Shown: positions 28,293-37,311, numbered from the stretch's first letter. The stretch is 64,000 bases of DNA from Tenacibaculum todarodis (GCF_001889045.1 NZ_CP018155.1:801001-865000); one strand, 5' to 3'. Notes: generated from the letters alone by a model not told the origin. A program made the numbers and translations.

Positions 28293-28293
28293 T

Positions 28294-29031
28294 TTATTTA
28301 TTTATTATAAAATTTTCTAATTGTTTTAAGCTAATTTTATTCTCATAAATAGCCTTTCCAATAATAACTCCTTCACAACCATTTTCTGCCAACTTTGGCA
28401 ATTCTTCAAACGTTGAAATTCCACCTGAAGCAATTAGTTTTAAAGGTTTTATTTCTGATAAAATAGCATTATAAGTATCAAAACTTGGTCCTTGTAACAT
28501 TCCGTCTTTAGAAATATCTGTGCAAATTACATATTGAATTCCCTTTTGCTGATAATCAGAAATAAAAGGAATTAATTCTAAAGTACTTTCTTCTTGCCAA
28601 CCATTTGTAGCAATTTTCCCACCAGAATTATCTGGATAAAAATCTGCTCCTAAAATAATTTTCTCTGAACCATATGTTGAAATCCAACTTTCGAAGATTT
28701 TACTGTTTTTTACAGCGATACTTCCGCCAGTAATTTGATTAGCTCCAGAATTAAAAGCAATTTCTAAATCTTTATCAGATTTTAAACCACCACCAAAATC
28801 AATCTTTAAATTAGTCTTAGAAGCAATTTGCTCTAATACTTTATGATTAATAATCTGACTTGCTTTTGCTCCATCTAAATCTACAACATGCAAATACTCG
28901 ATACCTGCTGCTTCAAATTCTTTGGCAACTTCTAACGGATTTTCGTTATAAATTTTCTTTGTGTTATAATCTCCTTTTGTTAAACGAACACACTTTCCGT
29001 CTATAATATCTATTGCTGGTATTATTCTCAA
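28294..29031 (-). CDS. hisA: Phosphoribosylformimino-5-aminoimidazole carboxamide ribotide isomerase HisA
   Basis: The 245-residue (beta/alpha)8 isomerase begins [17 protein letters not shown] with catalytic Asp8 and has a second Asp in [12 protein letters not shown], together with FGGGL and ASGGIS phosphate loops. It is homologous to HisF, as usual. An 80-bp palindromic repeat (R2) separates it from hisH. Confidence 0.96.
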   Translation of the reverse strand: MRIIPAIDIIDGKCVRLTKGDYNTKKIYNENPLEVAKEFEAAGIEYLHVVDLDGAKASQIINHKVLEQIASKTNLKIDFGGGLKSDKDLEIAFNSGANQITGGSIAVKNSKIFESWISTYGSEKIILGADFYPDNSGGKIATNGWQEESTLELIPFISDYQQKGIQYVICTDISKDGMLQGPSFDTYNAILSEIKPLKLIASGGISTFEELPKLAENGCEGVIIGKAIYENKISLKQLENFIINK

Positions 29032-29053
29032 AATAGTTTCTTTTTTAAATTTA

Positions 29054-29133
29054 TGTCATTTCGAAATGAGCCTTTTTGGGCGATTGAGAAATCTAAATAA
29101 TAGATTTTTCCTCATTCTTCGTTCGGAATGACA
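29054..29133. repeat. MITE/REP-like palindromic element R2, copy 1 (hisH-hisA gap)
   Basis: An 80-bp element bounded by TGTCATTTCGAA at the left and TTCGGAATGACA at the right (11 of 12 complementary), with an inner pair GAGAAATCTA/TAGATTTTTC. A related, disrupted copy lies at 31033-31145. Confidence 0.8.
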
Positions 29134-29144
29134 GCTGTTCATGT

Positions 29145-29726
29145 TTATAGATTCAAAAAGTTCTTTAATATTTGCTCTCCTGCTTTTGATGATTTCTCTG
29201 GATGAAATTGAACTCCATAGAAATTATCTTTTTGTAATGCAGATGCGTACTCAATTTCATAATCTGTTGTTGCAATAGATTCATCACACTTTTCTGCATA
29301 AAAGCTATGTACTAAATACATAAATTCTTTATCCTTAATTCCTAAAAATAAATCCGATTTTAAATCAGAAATTACATTCCAACCCATTTGAGGAACTTTT
29401 ACTGAATTAGAAAACTTTTTTATGGCAACATCAAAAATACCCAATCCTTCTGTGTTTCCTTCTTCAGATGAATTACACATTAATTGCATTCCTAAACAAA
29501 TACCTAAAACAGGTTGCTTTAACGTTGGTATTACTTTATCTAGCCCGCTTTCAATTAACATTTTCATAGCAGAACTTGCTTCTCCAACTCCAGGAAAAAT
29601 AACTTTATCAGCAGCTTTTATTTCATCAATATTATTTGATAAAATAGCATCAACTCCTAATCTTTTAAAGGCAAATTGAATGCTTTTAATGTTTCCTGCA
29701 CCGTAATCTATAATTATGAGTTTCAT
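29145..29726 (-). CDS. hisH: Imidazole glycerol phosphate synthase glutaminase subunit HisH
   Basis: The 193-residue class-I glutamine amidotransferase has nucleophile Cys77 in LGICLGMQLM, the His/Glu pair in GVQFHPEKS near the C-terminus, and the YGAGNIKS start. It delivers ammonia to HisF. Confidence 0.96.
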   Translation of the reverse strand: MKLIIIDYGAGNIKSIQFAFKRLGVDAILSNNIDEIKAADKVIFPGVGEASSAMKMLIESGLDKVIPTLKQPVLGICLGMQLMCNSSEEGNTEGLGIFDVAIKKFSNSVKVPQMGWNVISDLKSDLFLGIKDKEFMYLVHSFYAEKCDESIATTDYEIEYASALQKDNFYGVQFHPEKSSKAGEQILKNFLNL

Positions 29727-29803
29727 AATTAGTTTTTAATTGTTAGTGTTTAATTTTAAGTGATTATCACTCAAAACTAAAAATTTATAATTCAACACTC
29801 TTT

Positions 29804-30943
29804 TTAAAGCATTCCTTTTGTTGATGGTAAAAACATCTTATTTGGATCTCTTTTTACAGCCATTTTCATTGCTTTTGCAAAAGCTTTAAAGATTCCTTCA
29901 ATTTTATGATGTTCATTAACTCCTTCGGCTTTAATGTTCAAGTTGCATTTTGCACCATCTGTAAACGATTTAAATAAATGAAAAAACATTTCTGTTGGCA
30001 TATCACCAATTTTTTCTCTTTTAAATTCTGCATCCCATTCTAACCAATTTCTTCCTCCAAAATCTACAGCAACCTGAGCTAAACAATCATCCATTGGTAA
30101 ACAGAATCCGTAACGTTCTATTCCTAGTTTATTTCCTAATGCTTTGTTGAATAATTCGCCCAAAGCAATCATTGTATCTTCAACTGTGTGATGTTCATCA
30201 ACTTCTAAATCGCCATCAACTTTAATGGTTAAATCCATGTTTCCATGTCTTCCAATTTGGTCTAACATATGATCGAAAAATGATAAACCTGTGTCAATAT
30301 CATTTTTACCAGAACCGTCTAAATTTAATTTTATATAAATCTTAGTTTCGTTAGTATTTCTAGTAATTTCTGAAACTCTGTCTTCTAATTTTAAAAACTC
30401 GTAAATAGATTTCCAATCAGTAGAAGTTAAAGCAATTGAATTTAAAATTTCTTGTTTAGAAGTTTCAATTTCATCAGCACCTAATTCTGGATCTTCAGAT
30501 AAATAAATACCTTTTGCTCCTAAATTTTTAGCCAATTCCATGTCTGTTATTCTATCACCTAACACAAATGAGTTTTCTAAATCATAATCTTCAGAAAAAT
30601 ACTTGGTTAATAAACCTGTTCTTGGTTTACGTGTTTCTGCATTTTCATGCGGAAAAGTTTTATCTATATGAACTTCAGTAAAAACAACACCTTCTTTTTC
30701 GAAAGCAGACATTACTTTATTTTGTGCTGGCCAAAAAGTATCTTCAGGAAAAGAATCTGTTCCCAATCCGTCTTGATTTGTAACCATTACCAATTCGTAA
30801 TCCAGTTCAGTAGCTATTTTTGCCATGTATTGAAATACTTTTGGGTAAAATTCTAACTTTTCTAAACTATCTAATTGATAATCAACTGGCGGCTCTAAAA
30901 CTAAAGTTCCGTCTCTGTCTATAAATAATACTTTCTTGCTCAT
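29804..30943 (-). CDS. hisB: Bifunctional histidinol-phosphatase / imidazoleglycerol-phosphate dehydratase HisB
   Basis: The 379-residue protein fuses an N-terminal HAD phosphatase (FIDRDGTLV with Asp9 and Asp11, [10 protein letters not shown]) to a C-terminal IGPD domain with the metal-binding DEHHTVEDT and [11 protein letters not shown] motifs. It catalyses steps 6 and 8 of the pathway. It is separated from hisC by a composite repeat at 30957-31145. Confidence 0.96.
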   Translation of the reverse strand: MSKKVLFIDRDGTLVLEPPVDYQLDSLEKLEFYPKVFQYMAKIATELDYELVMVTNQDGLGTDSFPEDTFWPAQNKVMSAFEKEGVVFTEVHIDKTFPHENAETRKPRTGLLTKYFSEDYDLENSFVLGDRITDMELAKNLGAKGIYLSEDPELGADEIETSKQEILNSIALTSTDWKSIYEFLKLEDRVSEITRNTNETKIYIKLNLDGSGKNDIDTGLSFFDHMLDQIGRHGNMDLTIKVDGDLEVDEHHTVEDTMIALGELFNKALGNKLGIERYGFCLPMDDCLAQVAVDFGGRNWLEWDAEFKREKIGDMPTEMFFHLFKSFTDGAKCNLNIKAEGVNEHHKIEGIFKAFAKAMKMAVKRDPNKMFLPSTKGML

Positions 30944-30956
30944 TTTTTATATTCTT

Positions 30957-31032
30957 GTCATTCCTGCGCAGGCAGGAATCTATTTTTATTTTTTGTCAAT
31001 TTATTTTGGATTCCTGCCTTCGCAGGAATGAC
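30957..31032. repeat. MITE/REP-like palindromic element R1, copy 2 (hisC-hisB gap)
   Basis: A 76-bp element with the same 25-bp arms as copy 1 (30957-30981 and 31008-31032). It abuts an R2-like element directly to its right. Confidence 0.85.
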
Positions 31033-31145
31033 AAACTGACTCTTTTTTGACGATTGATAAATCTCTTGAGATTCCTCCTCATTAGCTTCGCTATGTAATT
31101 TCAATCAAAATATATATATTGATTTCATTAACGTTCGGAATGACA
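31033..31145. repeat. R2-like element, divergent copy with insertion (hisC-hisB gap)
   Basis: The segment keeps R2 landmarks (a GATTGATAAATCTC block, a GAGATTCCTCCTCA block and the CGTTCGGAATGACA end) but has an extra AT-rich palindromic stretch around 31100-31125 and no clear left terminus. Confidence 0.6.
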
Positions 31146-31156
31146 TCCTAATTCGA

Positions 31157-32197
31157 TTACAAACTTTTTAAAGCTGAAATCAATTTCTCATTCTCAGTTG
31201 CTGTTCCAACCGTAAAACGCAAACAATTTTCACACAAAGGTTGTGTTGTTCTATTTCTAATTACAACTCCTTTTGCAATTAATTGGTTGTAACGTTTTGT
31301 TGCATCATCAACCTTAACCAATACAAAATTACAATCTGTTGGGTAAATATTTTGAATAAATGAAACCGATTTTAAACTTTCAATTAACAATGTTCTTTGA
31401 TTGATAATTTCTGAAACTTCTTTTTCAACTTCATCAACTTTTAGTAAACGTTCTATTGCTTTTTGTTGCGTTAATTCGTTTACGTTATAAGGTGGCTTTA
31501 TTCGGTTTAAAACTGATATTATTTCTTTAGATGCATAACATACACCTAAACGTATTCCTGCTAAACCATAAGCTTTAGAAAGGGTTTGTGTTATTACTAA
31601 ATTTGGAAAATTAGCTAACTTAGCTAACCAGCTTTTCTGTTCAGAAAAATCAATATATGCTTCATCAATTACCACCAAACCGTTGAATTTATTTAATAAT
31701 TCTTCTACAATTTCTACTGAAAAACTATTTCCAGAAGGATTATTAGGCGAACATAAAAATAAGATTTTACTATTTTTATCTACAGCTTCTAAAATCTGAT
31801 TTACTTTTGGCTGAAAATCTTCTGTTAAAAGAACTCTTTTATTTTCAACTGAATTTATATTCGATAACACATCATACATTCCGTAAGTTGGAGGTAATGT
31901 GATGATGTTGTCTTTATTTGGTTCACAAAAAGCTCTAAAAATTAAATCTAGAACTTCATCACTTCCATTTCCTAATAAAATATTTTCTTTTGAAATTCCT
32001 TTTATATTAGACAAGAAATCTTTTACAGAATTCTGTTGCGGATCTGGATAACGATTTACACCATTTTCAAACGGATTCTCATTCGCATCCAAAAAAACCA
32101 TTGTATCTGTAGTTGCGTCTTTATATTCATCTCTCGCTGATGAATATGGTTTTAAAGACTTAATGTTTTCTCTTACTAAATCTAGAATATTCATCAT
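31157..32197 (-). CDS. hisC: Histidinol-phosphate aminotransferase HisC
   Basis: The 346-residue class-I/II PLP aminotransferase has the PLP lysine in TQTLSKAYGLAGIRLG, the FLCSPNNPSGN segment and the DANENPFENG N-terminus typical of HisC. Its ATG overlaps the TGA of hisD (ATGA), so the two genes are translationally coupled; a second ATG follows immediately. Confidence 0.95.
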   Translation of the reverse strand: MMNILDLVRENIKSLKPYSSARDEYKDATTDTMVFLDANENPFENGVNRYPDPQQNSVKDFLSNIKGISKENILLGNGSDEVLDLIFRAFCEPNKDNIITLPPTYGMYDVLSNINSVENKRVLLTEDFQPKVNQILEAVDKNSKILFLCSPNNPSGNSFSVEIVEELLNKFNGLVVIDEAYIDFSEQKSWLAKLANFPNLVITQTLSKAYGLAGIRLGVCYASKEIISVLNRIKPPYNVNELTQQKAIERLLKVDEVEKEVSEIINQRTLLIESLKSVSFIQNIYPTDCNFVLVKVDDATKRYNQLIAKGVVIRNRTTQPLCENCLRFTVGTATENEKLISALKSL

Positions 32198-33477
32198 TTT
32201 AAATCTTTTAAACGAATTGAAACTGCATTTTTATGTGCATCTAAACCTTCTGCTGCTGCCATTAATTCAATAGATTTTCCTATTGATTTAATTCCTTCTT
32301 TAGAAATTTTCTGAAACGTAATACTTTTTGTAAAGCTATCTAAATTAACTCCAGAATACGATTTTGAAAATCCGTTTGTTGGTAATGTATGGTTTGTTCC
32401 TGAAGCATAATCTCCAGCACTTTCTGGCGTATAATTACCAATAAAAACAGAACCTGCATTTTCTATATTATCAACATAGAAATCATTGTTATTTGTACAA
32501 ACAATAAAGTGTTCTGGTCCGTATTCATTTATTAAATCTAATGCAATTTCATCGTTTTTAACAAAAATCGATTTCGAATTGTCAATTGCTTTTTGAGCAA
32601 TTTCTACTCTACTTAATTGAGCTAATTGTAATTTTATTTCTTTTTCTACTTCAGTAATTAATTTTTCTGATGTTGAAACCAAAATTACTTGGCTATCTGC
32701 ACCATGTTCTGCTTGACTTAATAAATCTGAAGCTACAAAACTTGCATTTGCAGAATCGTCTGCTACAACCAATAATTCACTTGGTCCAGCTGGCATATCT
32801 ATTGCAACACCATGTTTTGTTGCTATTTGTTTTGCAACGGTAACAAATTGATTTCCAGGTCCAAATATTTTATAAACTTGCGGTGTGGTTTCTGTACCAA
32901 AAGTAAAACCAGCAATTGCTTGAATTCCACCAACTTTTATAATTTTTGTAACTCCACAAAGATTTGCTGCATATAAAATTGCTGGGTGAATTTTACCTTC
33001 TTTGTTTGGTGGAGAACATAATACAACCTCTTTACAACCTGCAATTTGAGCAGGAATTGCCAACATTAATACTGTTGAAAATAAAGGTGCAGTTCCTCCA
33101 GGAATATACAAACCAACTTTAGAAATTGGTCTTTTTTCTTGCCAACATTCAACACCATTTGTAGTTTCTACAAATACTTTTTTAGTTTTTTGTGCTGCAT
33201 GAAATTTTGTAATATTTTCTTTAGCAACATTAATTGCTTCTTTTAAATCATTAGAAACTAAATTAATGGCTTCTTTAATTTCTTCTCCTGAAACAATTGT
33301 ATTTTCTAAAGAAACTCCATCAAACTTAACAGTGTATTTTGCTACTGCTGTATCTCCATTTTGTTGAATATCAATAAAAACCTCATTTACAATACCTTCA
33401 ATATCATCTACTGTTTTGGTTGGTCTTTCTAAAATTTTAGTCCAGTCTTTTTTTGATGGATTTATAATTGTATTCAT
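32194..33477 (-). CDS. hisD: Histidinol dehydrogenase HisD
   Basis: The 427-residue protein matches HisD: GGTAPLFSTVLMLAIPA, FGPGNQFVTVAKQ, AGPSELLV, SQAEHGADSQ and YGPEHF blocks with the zinc and catalytic His/Glu residues. It oxidises histidinol to histidine. The frame is open seven codons further upstream, but the ATG at 33477 is chosen because it starts one base after the hisG stop and gives the standard N-terminus. Confidence 0.95.
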   Translation of the reverse strand: MNTIINPSKKDWTKILERPTKTVDDIEGIVNEVFIDIQQNGDTAVAKYTVKFDGVSLENTIVSGEEIKEAINLVSNDLKEAINVAKENITKFHAAQKTKKVFVETTNGVECWQEKRPISKVGLYIPGGTAPLFSTVLMLAIPAQIAGCKEVVLCSPPNKEGKIHPAILYAANLCGVTKIIKVGGIQAIAGFTFGTETTPQVYKIFGPGNQFVTVAKQIATKHGVAIDMPAGPSELLVVADDSANASFVASDLLSQAEHGADSQVILVSTSEKLITEVEKEIKLQLAQLSRVEIAQKAIDNSKSIFVKNDEIALDLINEYGPEHFIVCTNNNDFYVDNIENAGSVFIGNYTPESAGDYASGTNHTLPTNGFSKSYSGVNLDSFTKSITFQKISKEGIKSIGKSIELMAAAEGLDAHKNAVSIRLKDLK

Positions 33478-33478
33478 T

Positions 33479-34336
33479 TTAAAGTACCATTTTTTCAATT
33501 GGACATACTAAAATACCTTCTGCTCCATTTTGTTTTAACTCGTCAATAATTTCCCAAAAATCGTTTTTGTTAATTACGGTGTGCACAGAACTCCAACCTT
33601 CTTCGGCCAAAGGCAAAACGGTTGGACTTCTCATTCCTGGCAACAATTTTAAAATGCTTTCTAATTTATCATTCGGAGCATTTAACAATACATATTTTGA
33701 TTGTTTTCCTTTTAAAACCGATTGAATTCTAAATTGTAATTTGCTTAAAATTTCTTTTCTTTCTGAAGATATTTCTGGAGAAACTGCTAAAACTGCTTCC
33801 GATTTCAACAATACTTCAATCTCTTTTAATCCGTTTTTAAATAAAGTTGAACCACTTGAGACGATATCACAAATTCCGTCTGCTAATCCAATATTTGGAG
33901 CAATTTCTACAGAACCATTAATAATGTGAATTTGCGCTTCAATGTTTTGCTCATCTAAAAACTTCTGAACCGTTTTTGGGTACGAAGTTGCAATACGCTT
34001 TCCGTTTAAATCTTTTAAAGATGTTGCATTTGATTCTTTTGGAACCGCAATTGAAACCTTGCATTTAGAGAAACCTAAACGTTCTACAAACTCTAAATCG
34101 CTACCTTTTTCAATTAACACATTTTCTCCAATAATAGCAATATCAACAACTCCATCGCGTAAATATTGAGGAATATCTCCGTTACGTAAATAGAATACTT
34201 CAATAGGAAAATTGGTTGCTGAAGCTTTTAATTGGTCTTTTCCGTTGTCAATAGAAATTCCACAGTTTTTTAAAATTTGTAAGGAATCTTGGTTTAATCT
34301 TCCTGATTTTTGAATGGCAATTCTTAATTTGTTCAT
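33479..34336 (-). CDS. hisG: ATP phosphoribosyltransferase HisG (long form)
   Basis: The 285-residue protein begins NKLRIAIQKSGRLNQDS, has the DICDIVSSGSTL PRPP-binding loop and a C-terminal ACT-like regulatory domain (about 210-285, GMRSPTVLPL), so it is the long, histidine-inhibited form. It is the first enzyme of the pathway and first structural gene of the operon. The ATG at 34336 is chosen over one eight codons upstream on the basis of the family N-terminus. Confidence 0.95.
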   Translation of the reverse strand: MNKLRIAIQKSGRLNQDSLQILKNCGISIDNGKDQLKASATNFPIEVFYLRNGDIPQYLRDGVVDIAIIGENVLIEKGSDLEFVERLGFSKCKVSIAVPKESNATSLKDLNGKRIATSYPKTVQKFLDEQNIEAQIHIINGSVEIAPNIGLADGICDIVSSGSTLFKNGLKEIEVLLKSEAVLAVSPEISSERKEILSKLQFRIQSVLKGKQSKYVLLNAPNDKLESILKLLPGMRSPTVLPLAEEGWSSVHTVINKNDFWEIIDELKQNGAEGILVCPIEKMVL

Positions 34337-34371
34337 TTTTCTAATTTTATGCTTGAGCAATCTTGTGTTTT

Positions 34372-34396
34372 AGATTCCTGCCTCCGCAGGAATGAC
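34372..34396. repeat. Single R1 arm upstream of hisG
   Basis: One 25-bp R1 arm (AGATTCCTGCC, TCC, GCAGGAATGAC) lies between the his attenuator and hisG; no partner arm is found. As RNA it could still form a small hairpin. Confidence 0.75.
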
Positions 34397-34443
34397 AATT
34401 TTAACGGGTTTTTTAATGCTGAGCCTTAAAAACTCTTTTTTTT

Positions 34444-34479
34444 AAATAAAAAACCCGTTTGATTGGCTCAAACGGGTTT
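34444..34479 (-). terminator. his operon attenuator terminator
   Basis: On the minus strand AAACCCGTTTGA (34479-34468) pairs with TCAAACGGGTTT (34462-34451) to give a 12-bp stem with a five-base loop, followed by a run of T (34450 leftward). It lies 30 bp after the His-rich leader ORF and about 110 bp before hisG, the arrangement of a transcription attenuator. A GAGCC in the loop side can alternatively pair with GGCTC just downstream. Confidence 0.85.
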
Positions 34480-34493
34480 TTAAATATCTTGAA

Positions 34494-34560
34494 TTTATTC
34501 AATACATTTTTAGATCGCTCGAGTGCAATTGTAAAAATGATGATGATGATTTTGAATAAA
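34494..34560 (-). promoter_or_regulatory. Inverted repeat enclosing the His codons of the leader (candidate pause / 1:2 hairpin)
   Basis: TTTATTCAA (34560-34552, leader codons 3-5) is perfectly complementary to TTGAATAAA (34502-34494) just after the leader stop. The nine-base pairing encloses the four His codons, so ribosome position would decide whether it forms, as expected for an attenuator's first stem. Confidence 0.55.
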
Positions 34561-34566
34561 TGTCAT
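34510..34566 (-). CDS. hisL: his operon leader peptide (18 aa, four consecutive His)
   Basis: The ATG at 34566 opens an 18-codon frame, MTFIQNHHHHFYNCTRAI, ending TAA at 34510. Four adjacent CAT codons are not expected by chance in this position, immediately after a promoter and before a strong terminator and hisG. By analogy with enterobacterial hisL, a ribosome stalled at these codons when charged His-tRNA is scarce would favour read-through. It is too short for ordinary gene finders. Confidence 0.85.
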   Translation of the reverse strand: MTFIQNHHHHFYNCTRAI

Positions 34567-34584
34567 GTCTTTGTTTTGTGAGTG

Positions 34585-34617
34585 CAAATATTTGTCTTTT
34601 ATTTTTTTAAAACAAGT
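34585..34617 (-). promoter_or_regulatory. Promoter of the his leader
   Basis: AATATTTG (34592-34585) matches TAnnTTTG at all but the first base and is followed by CACTCACAAAA, as at ychF. A TTG lies about 20 bp upstream (near 34613-34615), a good -33 distance. The leader ATG is 18 bp downstream of the box. Confidence 0.6.
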
Positions 34618-34632
34618 AAAATTTGAAAAAAA

Positions 34633-35544
34633 TTAATTCTTCCTTGAAATTGTATCATTTACTCTTTTTCTGGATGTTATAAAATAAACACCAGTCAATA
34701 AAATTCCTGAAGCTATTATTGATTGTGTGGTTAAATTTTCATCTAAAACATACCAACCTAAAACTAATGCAACAACAGGATTTACATAAGCTGATGTTGC
34801 TACTTTTTCTGGTGAAACTACTTTTAATAAGTAATTAAATGCTGTAAAAGCCACAATTCCTCCAAAGAATACTAACAGAATCATTGATAATTGAACTTTA
34901 AAACTTAAATCTAAAGGAGAAATCCAAGATTCCTTAAAAAGTAAACTAGATGCTGCTAAAATAACGCCCGCAATAAGCATTTGATAACCTGTTGTAACAA
35001 AAAAGTTTTTAGGCAAATCTGCTTTGGAAACAAATACACTTCCATAACTCCAACTTAACACACAGGTTAAAATCATAAAAATACCTAAAACACTACCTTC
35101 TGAAGTTGTAATTCCTTTTTGACTTACTAATAAATACATTCCAAAAAGCCCTAAACAAACACCAATAATAGATTTACGTTGCATTTTTTTTCCATCTATT
35201 AAACGCAATAAAAACAATACAAATAACGGTTGCGTTGATGCTAATAATGCAGCAAAACCACTATCTACATATTTTAAAGCCCAAACAAAAACGCCATTTC
35301 CATATACTAAAAACAGAAAACCTGCAATAGCAGAATTTAATGCTTGTCTTTTAGTTATTTTTAATGAAAACCCCATCACTTTTGCTATTAACATTATTAA
35401 AAGTCCAGCAAAAATAAAGCGTTGTGATGCTAAAAATAAAGGTGCAATTTCTGCTACTGCAATTTTATTCAATAAATATGTAGATCCCCAAATTACATAA
35501 ATAGAGAAGAAAGCAATAACAACTAATAGTTTAGAGTTTTTCAT
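34633..35544 (-). CDS. EamA/DMT-family permease
   Basis: The 303-residue protein has ten hydrophobic helices arranged as two five-helix EamA repeats; the first begins FFSIYVIWGSTYLLNKIAV and the second contains the GGIVAFTAFNYLLKVVSPEKVA segment. It is a drug/metabolite transporter superfamily member in the inner membrane, probably a metabolite exporter; the substrate cannot be inferred. It starts 11 bp after the methyltransferase gene and is likely co-transcribed with it. Confidence 0.88.
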   Translation of the reverse strand: MKNSKLLVVIAFFSIYVIWGSTYLLNKIAVAEIAPLFLASQRFIFAGLLIMLIAKVMGFSLKITKRQALNSAIAGFLFLVYGNGVFVWALKYVDSGFAALLASTQPLFVLFLLRLIDGKKMQRKSIIGVCLGLFGMYLLVSQKGITTSEGSVLGIFMILTCVLSWSYGSVFVSKADLPKNFFVTTGYQMLIAGVILAASSLLFKESWISPLDLSFKVQLSMILLVFFGGIVAFTAFNYLLKVVSPEKVATSAYVNPVVALVLGWYVLDENLTTQSIIASGILLTGVYFITSRKRVNDTISRKN

Positions 35545-35555
35545 TGAATAGGTTT

Positions 35556-36707
35556 TTATAAAAGTGATTCTAAATAGTGCTTTTCAATTGCATAAGCATC
35601 TTTTAAGCTAGCAATTTTAGTATCTATTTTAGCGGTGTCACTCTTTTTTGTTGATTTTGATCCTACTAACATTACATTTTTACGTGTATGTTCATTACTT
35701 ATAAATTCAAAAACTTTGGTGTTATAATTATGCTTTTCAAGAATTAAAGCTCGTATAGTATCGGTTACCATTTCAAACTGACGCTCTTTAAAAATACCGT
35801 ATTTTAATAACGGACTCTCTTGTTCTTTTCCTTTTACTTGCTGGCGGATTTGTTTATGACAACAAGGCGCACAAATAATCAATTCTGAATTTGCGGACAA
35901 ACCTTTAAAAATAGCATCATCGGTTGCAGTGTCGCAAGCGTGTAATGCAATTAAAATATCAATTTTATTGTTATCGTATTCTTGAATGGGTTGTGCAACA
36001 AAGTTTAATTTTTTGAAATCAGATTTCTTTGCAACATCGTTACAATAACTTACCAATTCTTTACGTAATTCAATTCCGGTTACGGTTGCATTGTATTTCT
36101 TTTGATTTACTAAATAATCATACAAAGCAAAGGTTAAATAGCCTTTTCCAGAACCCATATCAACAATATTAATATGTTTTGGCAATTTTGTAGATTTTAA
36201 TAAACCTTCAATAATTTCTAAGTATTTATTAATCTGGCGATATTTATCTGCCATTTTATGAATAACCTTGCCTTCTTTATCGGTAATACCTAAATGATGT
36301 AAATAACTTCCTGCTTCTGCTAAACGTTCTTTAGGTTTATCATGAGTTTCAGGTAATTTATTTTTAAAACTTGCAGCATTTATTCTGTAAGAAACTTTTT
36401 TCTTTTTAGATATGAAAATTAACAAATCATTTGCCAACGTAAATAAGGTTGCTGCTCTAAAATTATCCATCAATAAGATTTCTAATTCCGATAATGCTTC
36501 TGTTATGGTGTAATTTTTCACTTTATCATTGGTTGTGTAATGATAAGTAAATTGAAACATTTCTGCTCCTTTTATTTTCACCAACCTAACATAAACATTA
36601 GGTAAACCGTCACCTTTTCTGGTAGGTTTACTTAAGGTTAGTTTTACAAAATTGTTATCTAAAACACTTTGATTAAGTGTGTCTCTAAATTGTTGAAATT
36701 CATTCAT
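35556..36707 (-). CDS. Class I SAM-dependent methyltransferase (Methyltransf_32 / METTL25-like)
   Basis: The 383-residue protein has an N-terminal region of about 165 residues followed by a Rossmann methyltransferase domain with motif I NIVDMGSGKGYLTFALYDYL, the ALHACDTATDDAI motif and a Cys-rich APCCHKQIRQQ segment. This combination is typical of the METTL25/RRNAD1-related family, whose eukaryotic members are linked to RNA or ribosomal methylation; the bacterial substrate is unknown. The -7 box lies only four bases before the ATG, pointing to a leaderless mRNA. Confidence 0.82.
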   Translation of the reverse strand: MNEFQQFRDTLNQSVLDNNFVKLTLSKPTRKGDGLPNVYVRLVKIKGAEMFQFTYHYTTNDKVKNYTITEALSELEILLMDNFRAATLFTLANDLLIFISKKKKVSYRINAASFKNKLPETHDKPKERLAEAGSYLHHLGITDKEGKVIHKMADKYRQINKYLEIIEGLLKSTKLPKHINIVDMGSGKGYLTFALYDYLVNQKKYNATVTGIELRKELVSYCNDVAKKSDFKKLNFVAQPIQEYDNNKIDILIALHACDTATDDAIFKGLSANSELIICAPCCHKQIRQQVKGKEQESPLLKYGIFKERQFEMVTDTIRALILEKHNYNTKVFEFISNEHTRKNVMLVGSKSTKKSDTAKIDTKIASLKDAYAIEKHYLESLL

Positions 36708-36711
36708 GTTG

Positions 36712-36719
36712 CAAAAATA
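36712..36719 (-). promoter_or_regulatory. -7 box abutting the methyltransferase start
   Basis: TATTTTTG on the minus strand ends four bases before the ATG at 36707. With a start site a few bases downstream of the box, the mRNA would have essentially no leader. Confidence 0.5.
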
Positions 36720-36789
36720 AGTGAAATTTTACCATTCTGTATACCTTAGCTTTTTTTATATTTGAAAACATTCTTAAAAAATTATATAT

Positions 36790-37311
36790 ATGAAAATTAA
36801 AGTTTTAGTGCTTTTTATGTCCATTTTTTTAACTACTATTTTTGAAGTGAAGGCGCAAGAAAGTACTGCTGTTCTATTAGAAAAAGCACAATTAAAAGCT
36901 AAAAAAGAAGGGAAATCTATCTTTATTAAATTTGAGGCTTCTTGGTGTGGTTGGTGTCATAAAATGACAAAAGATATGAAAGCTGAAAGTACAAAAAAGT
37001 TTTTTGAAAATAATTATGTGACAGTTCCAGTAGTAGTTAATGAATCTCAAAAAAATAAAAACTTAGAAAACCCAGGTTCAACAGAATTATTAAAAAAATA
37101 CAAGGGAGATAAAGCCGGATTGCCTTTTTGGTTGATTTTAAATAGTGATTTAGAAGTAATTACAGACTCGTTTGATTCTAACGGACAAAACTTAGGTGGT
37201 CCTGGAAGTTTAAAAGAAGTTAATGAATTTATTAAAAAATTAAAAAAGGCGTCAACTAATTTTACTAAGAAAGATGAAGTTTCAATAATAGAACAGTTTG
37301 TAATGAAATAA
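36790..37311 (+). CDS. Periplasmic thioredoxin-fold protein (CGWC)
   Basis: The 173-residue protein has a signal peptide (1-22, ending EVKAQ) and a thioredoxin-like domain with the active site WCGWC inside KFEASWCGWCHKMTKDM (about residues 47-63), plus the cis-Pro-like GLPFWLIL segment. It is a DUF255/thioredoxin_7-type protein, probably a periplasmic disulfide reductase or oxidase. It is monocistronic and ends before a strong palindromic terminator. Confidence 0.85.
   Translation: MKIKVLVLFMSIFLTTIFEVKAQESTAVLLEKAQLKAKKEGKSIFIKFEASWCGWCHKMTKDMKAESTKKFFENNYVTVPVVVNESQKNKNLENPGSTELLKKYKGDKAGLPFWLILNSDLEVITDSFDSNGQNLGGPGSLKEVNEFIKKLKKASTNFTKKDEVSIIEQFVMK

Noticed and set aside
34536..34547. 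CAT-repeat microsatellite
   Set aside because: The four repeats are in frame inside a short ORF with start, stop, promoter and downstream terminator, so a leader peptide explains them better.
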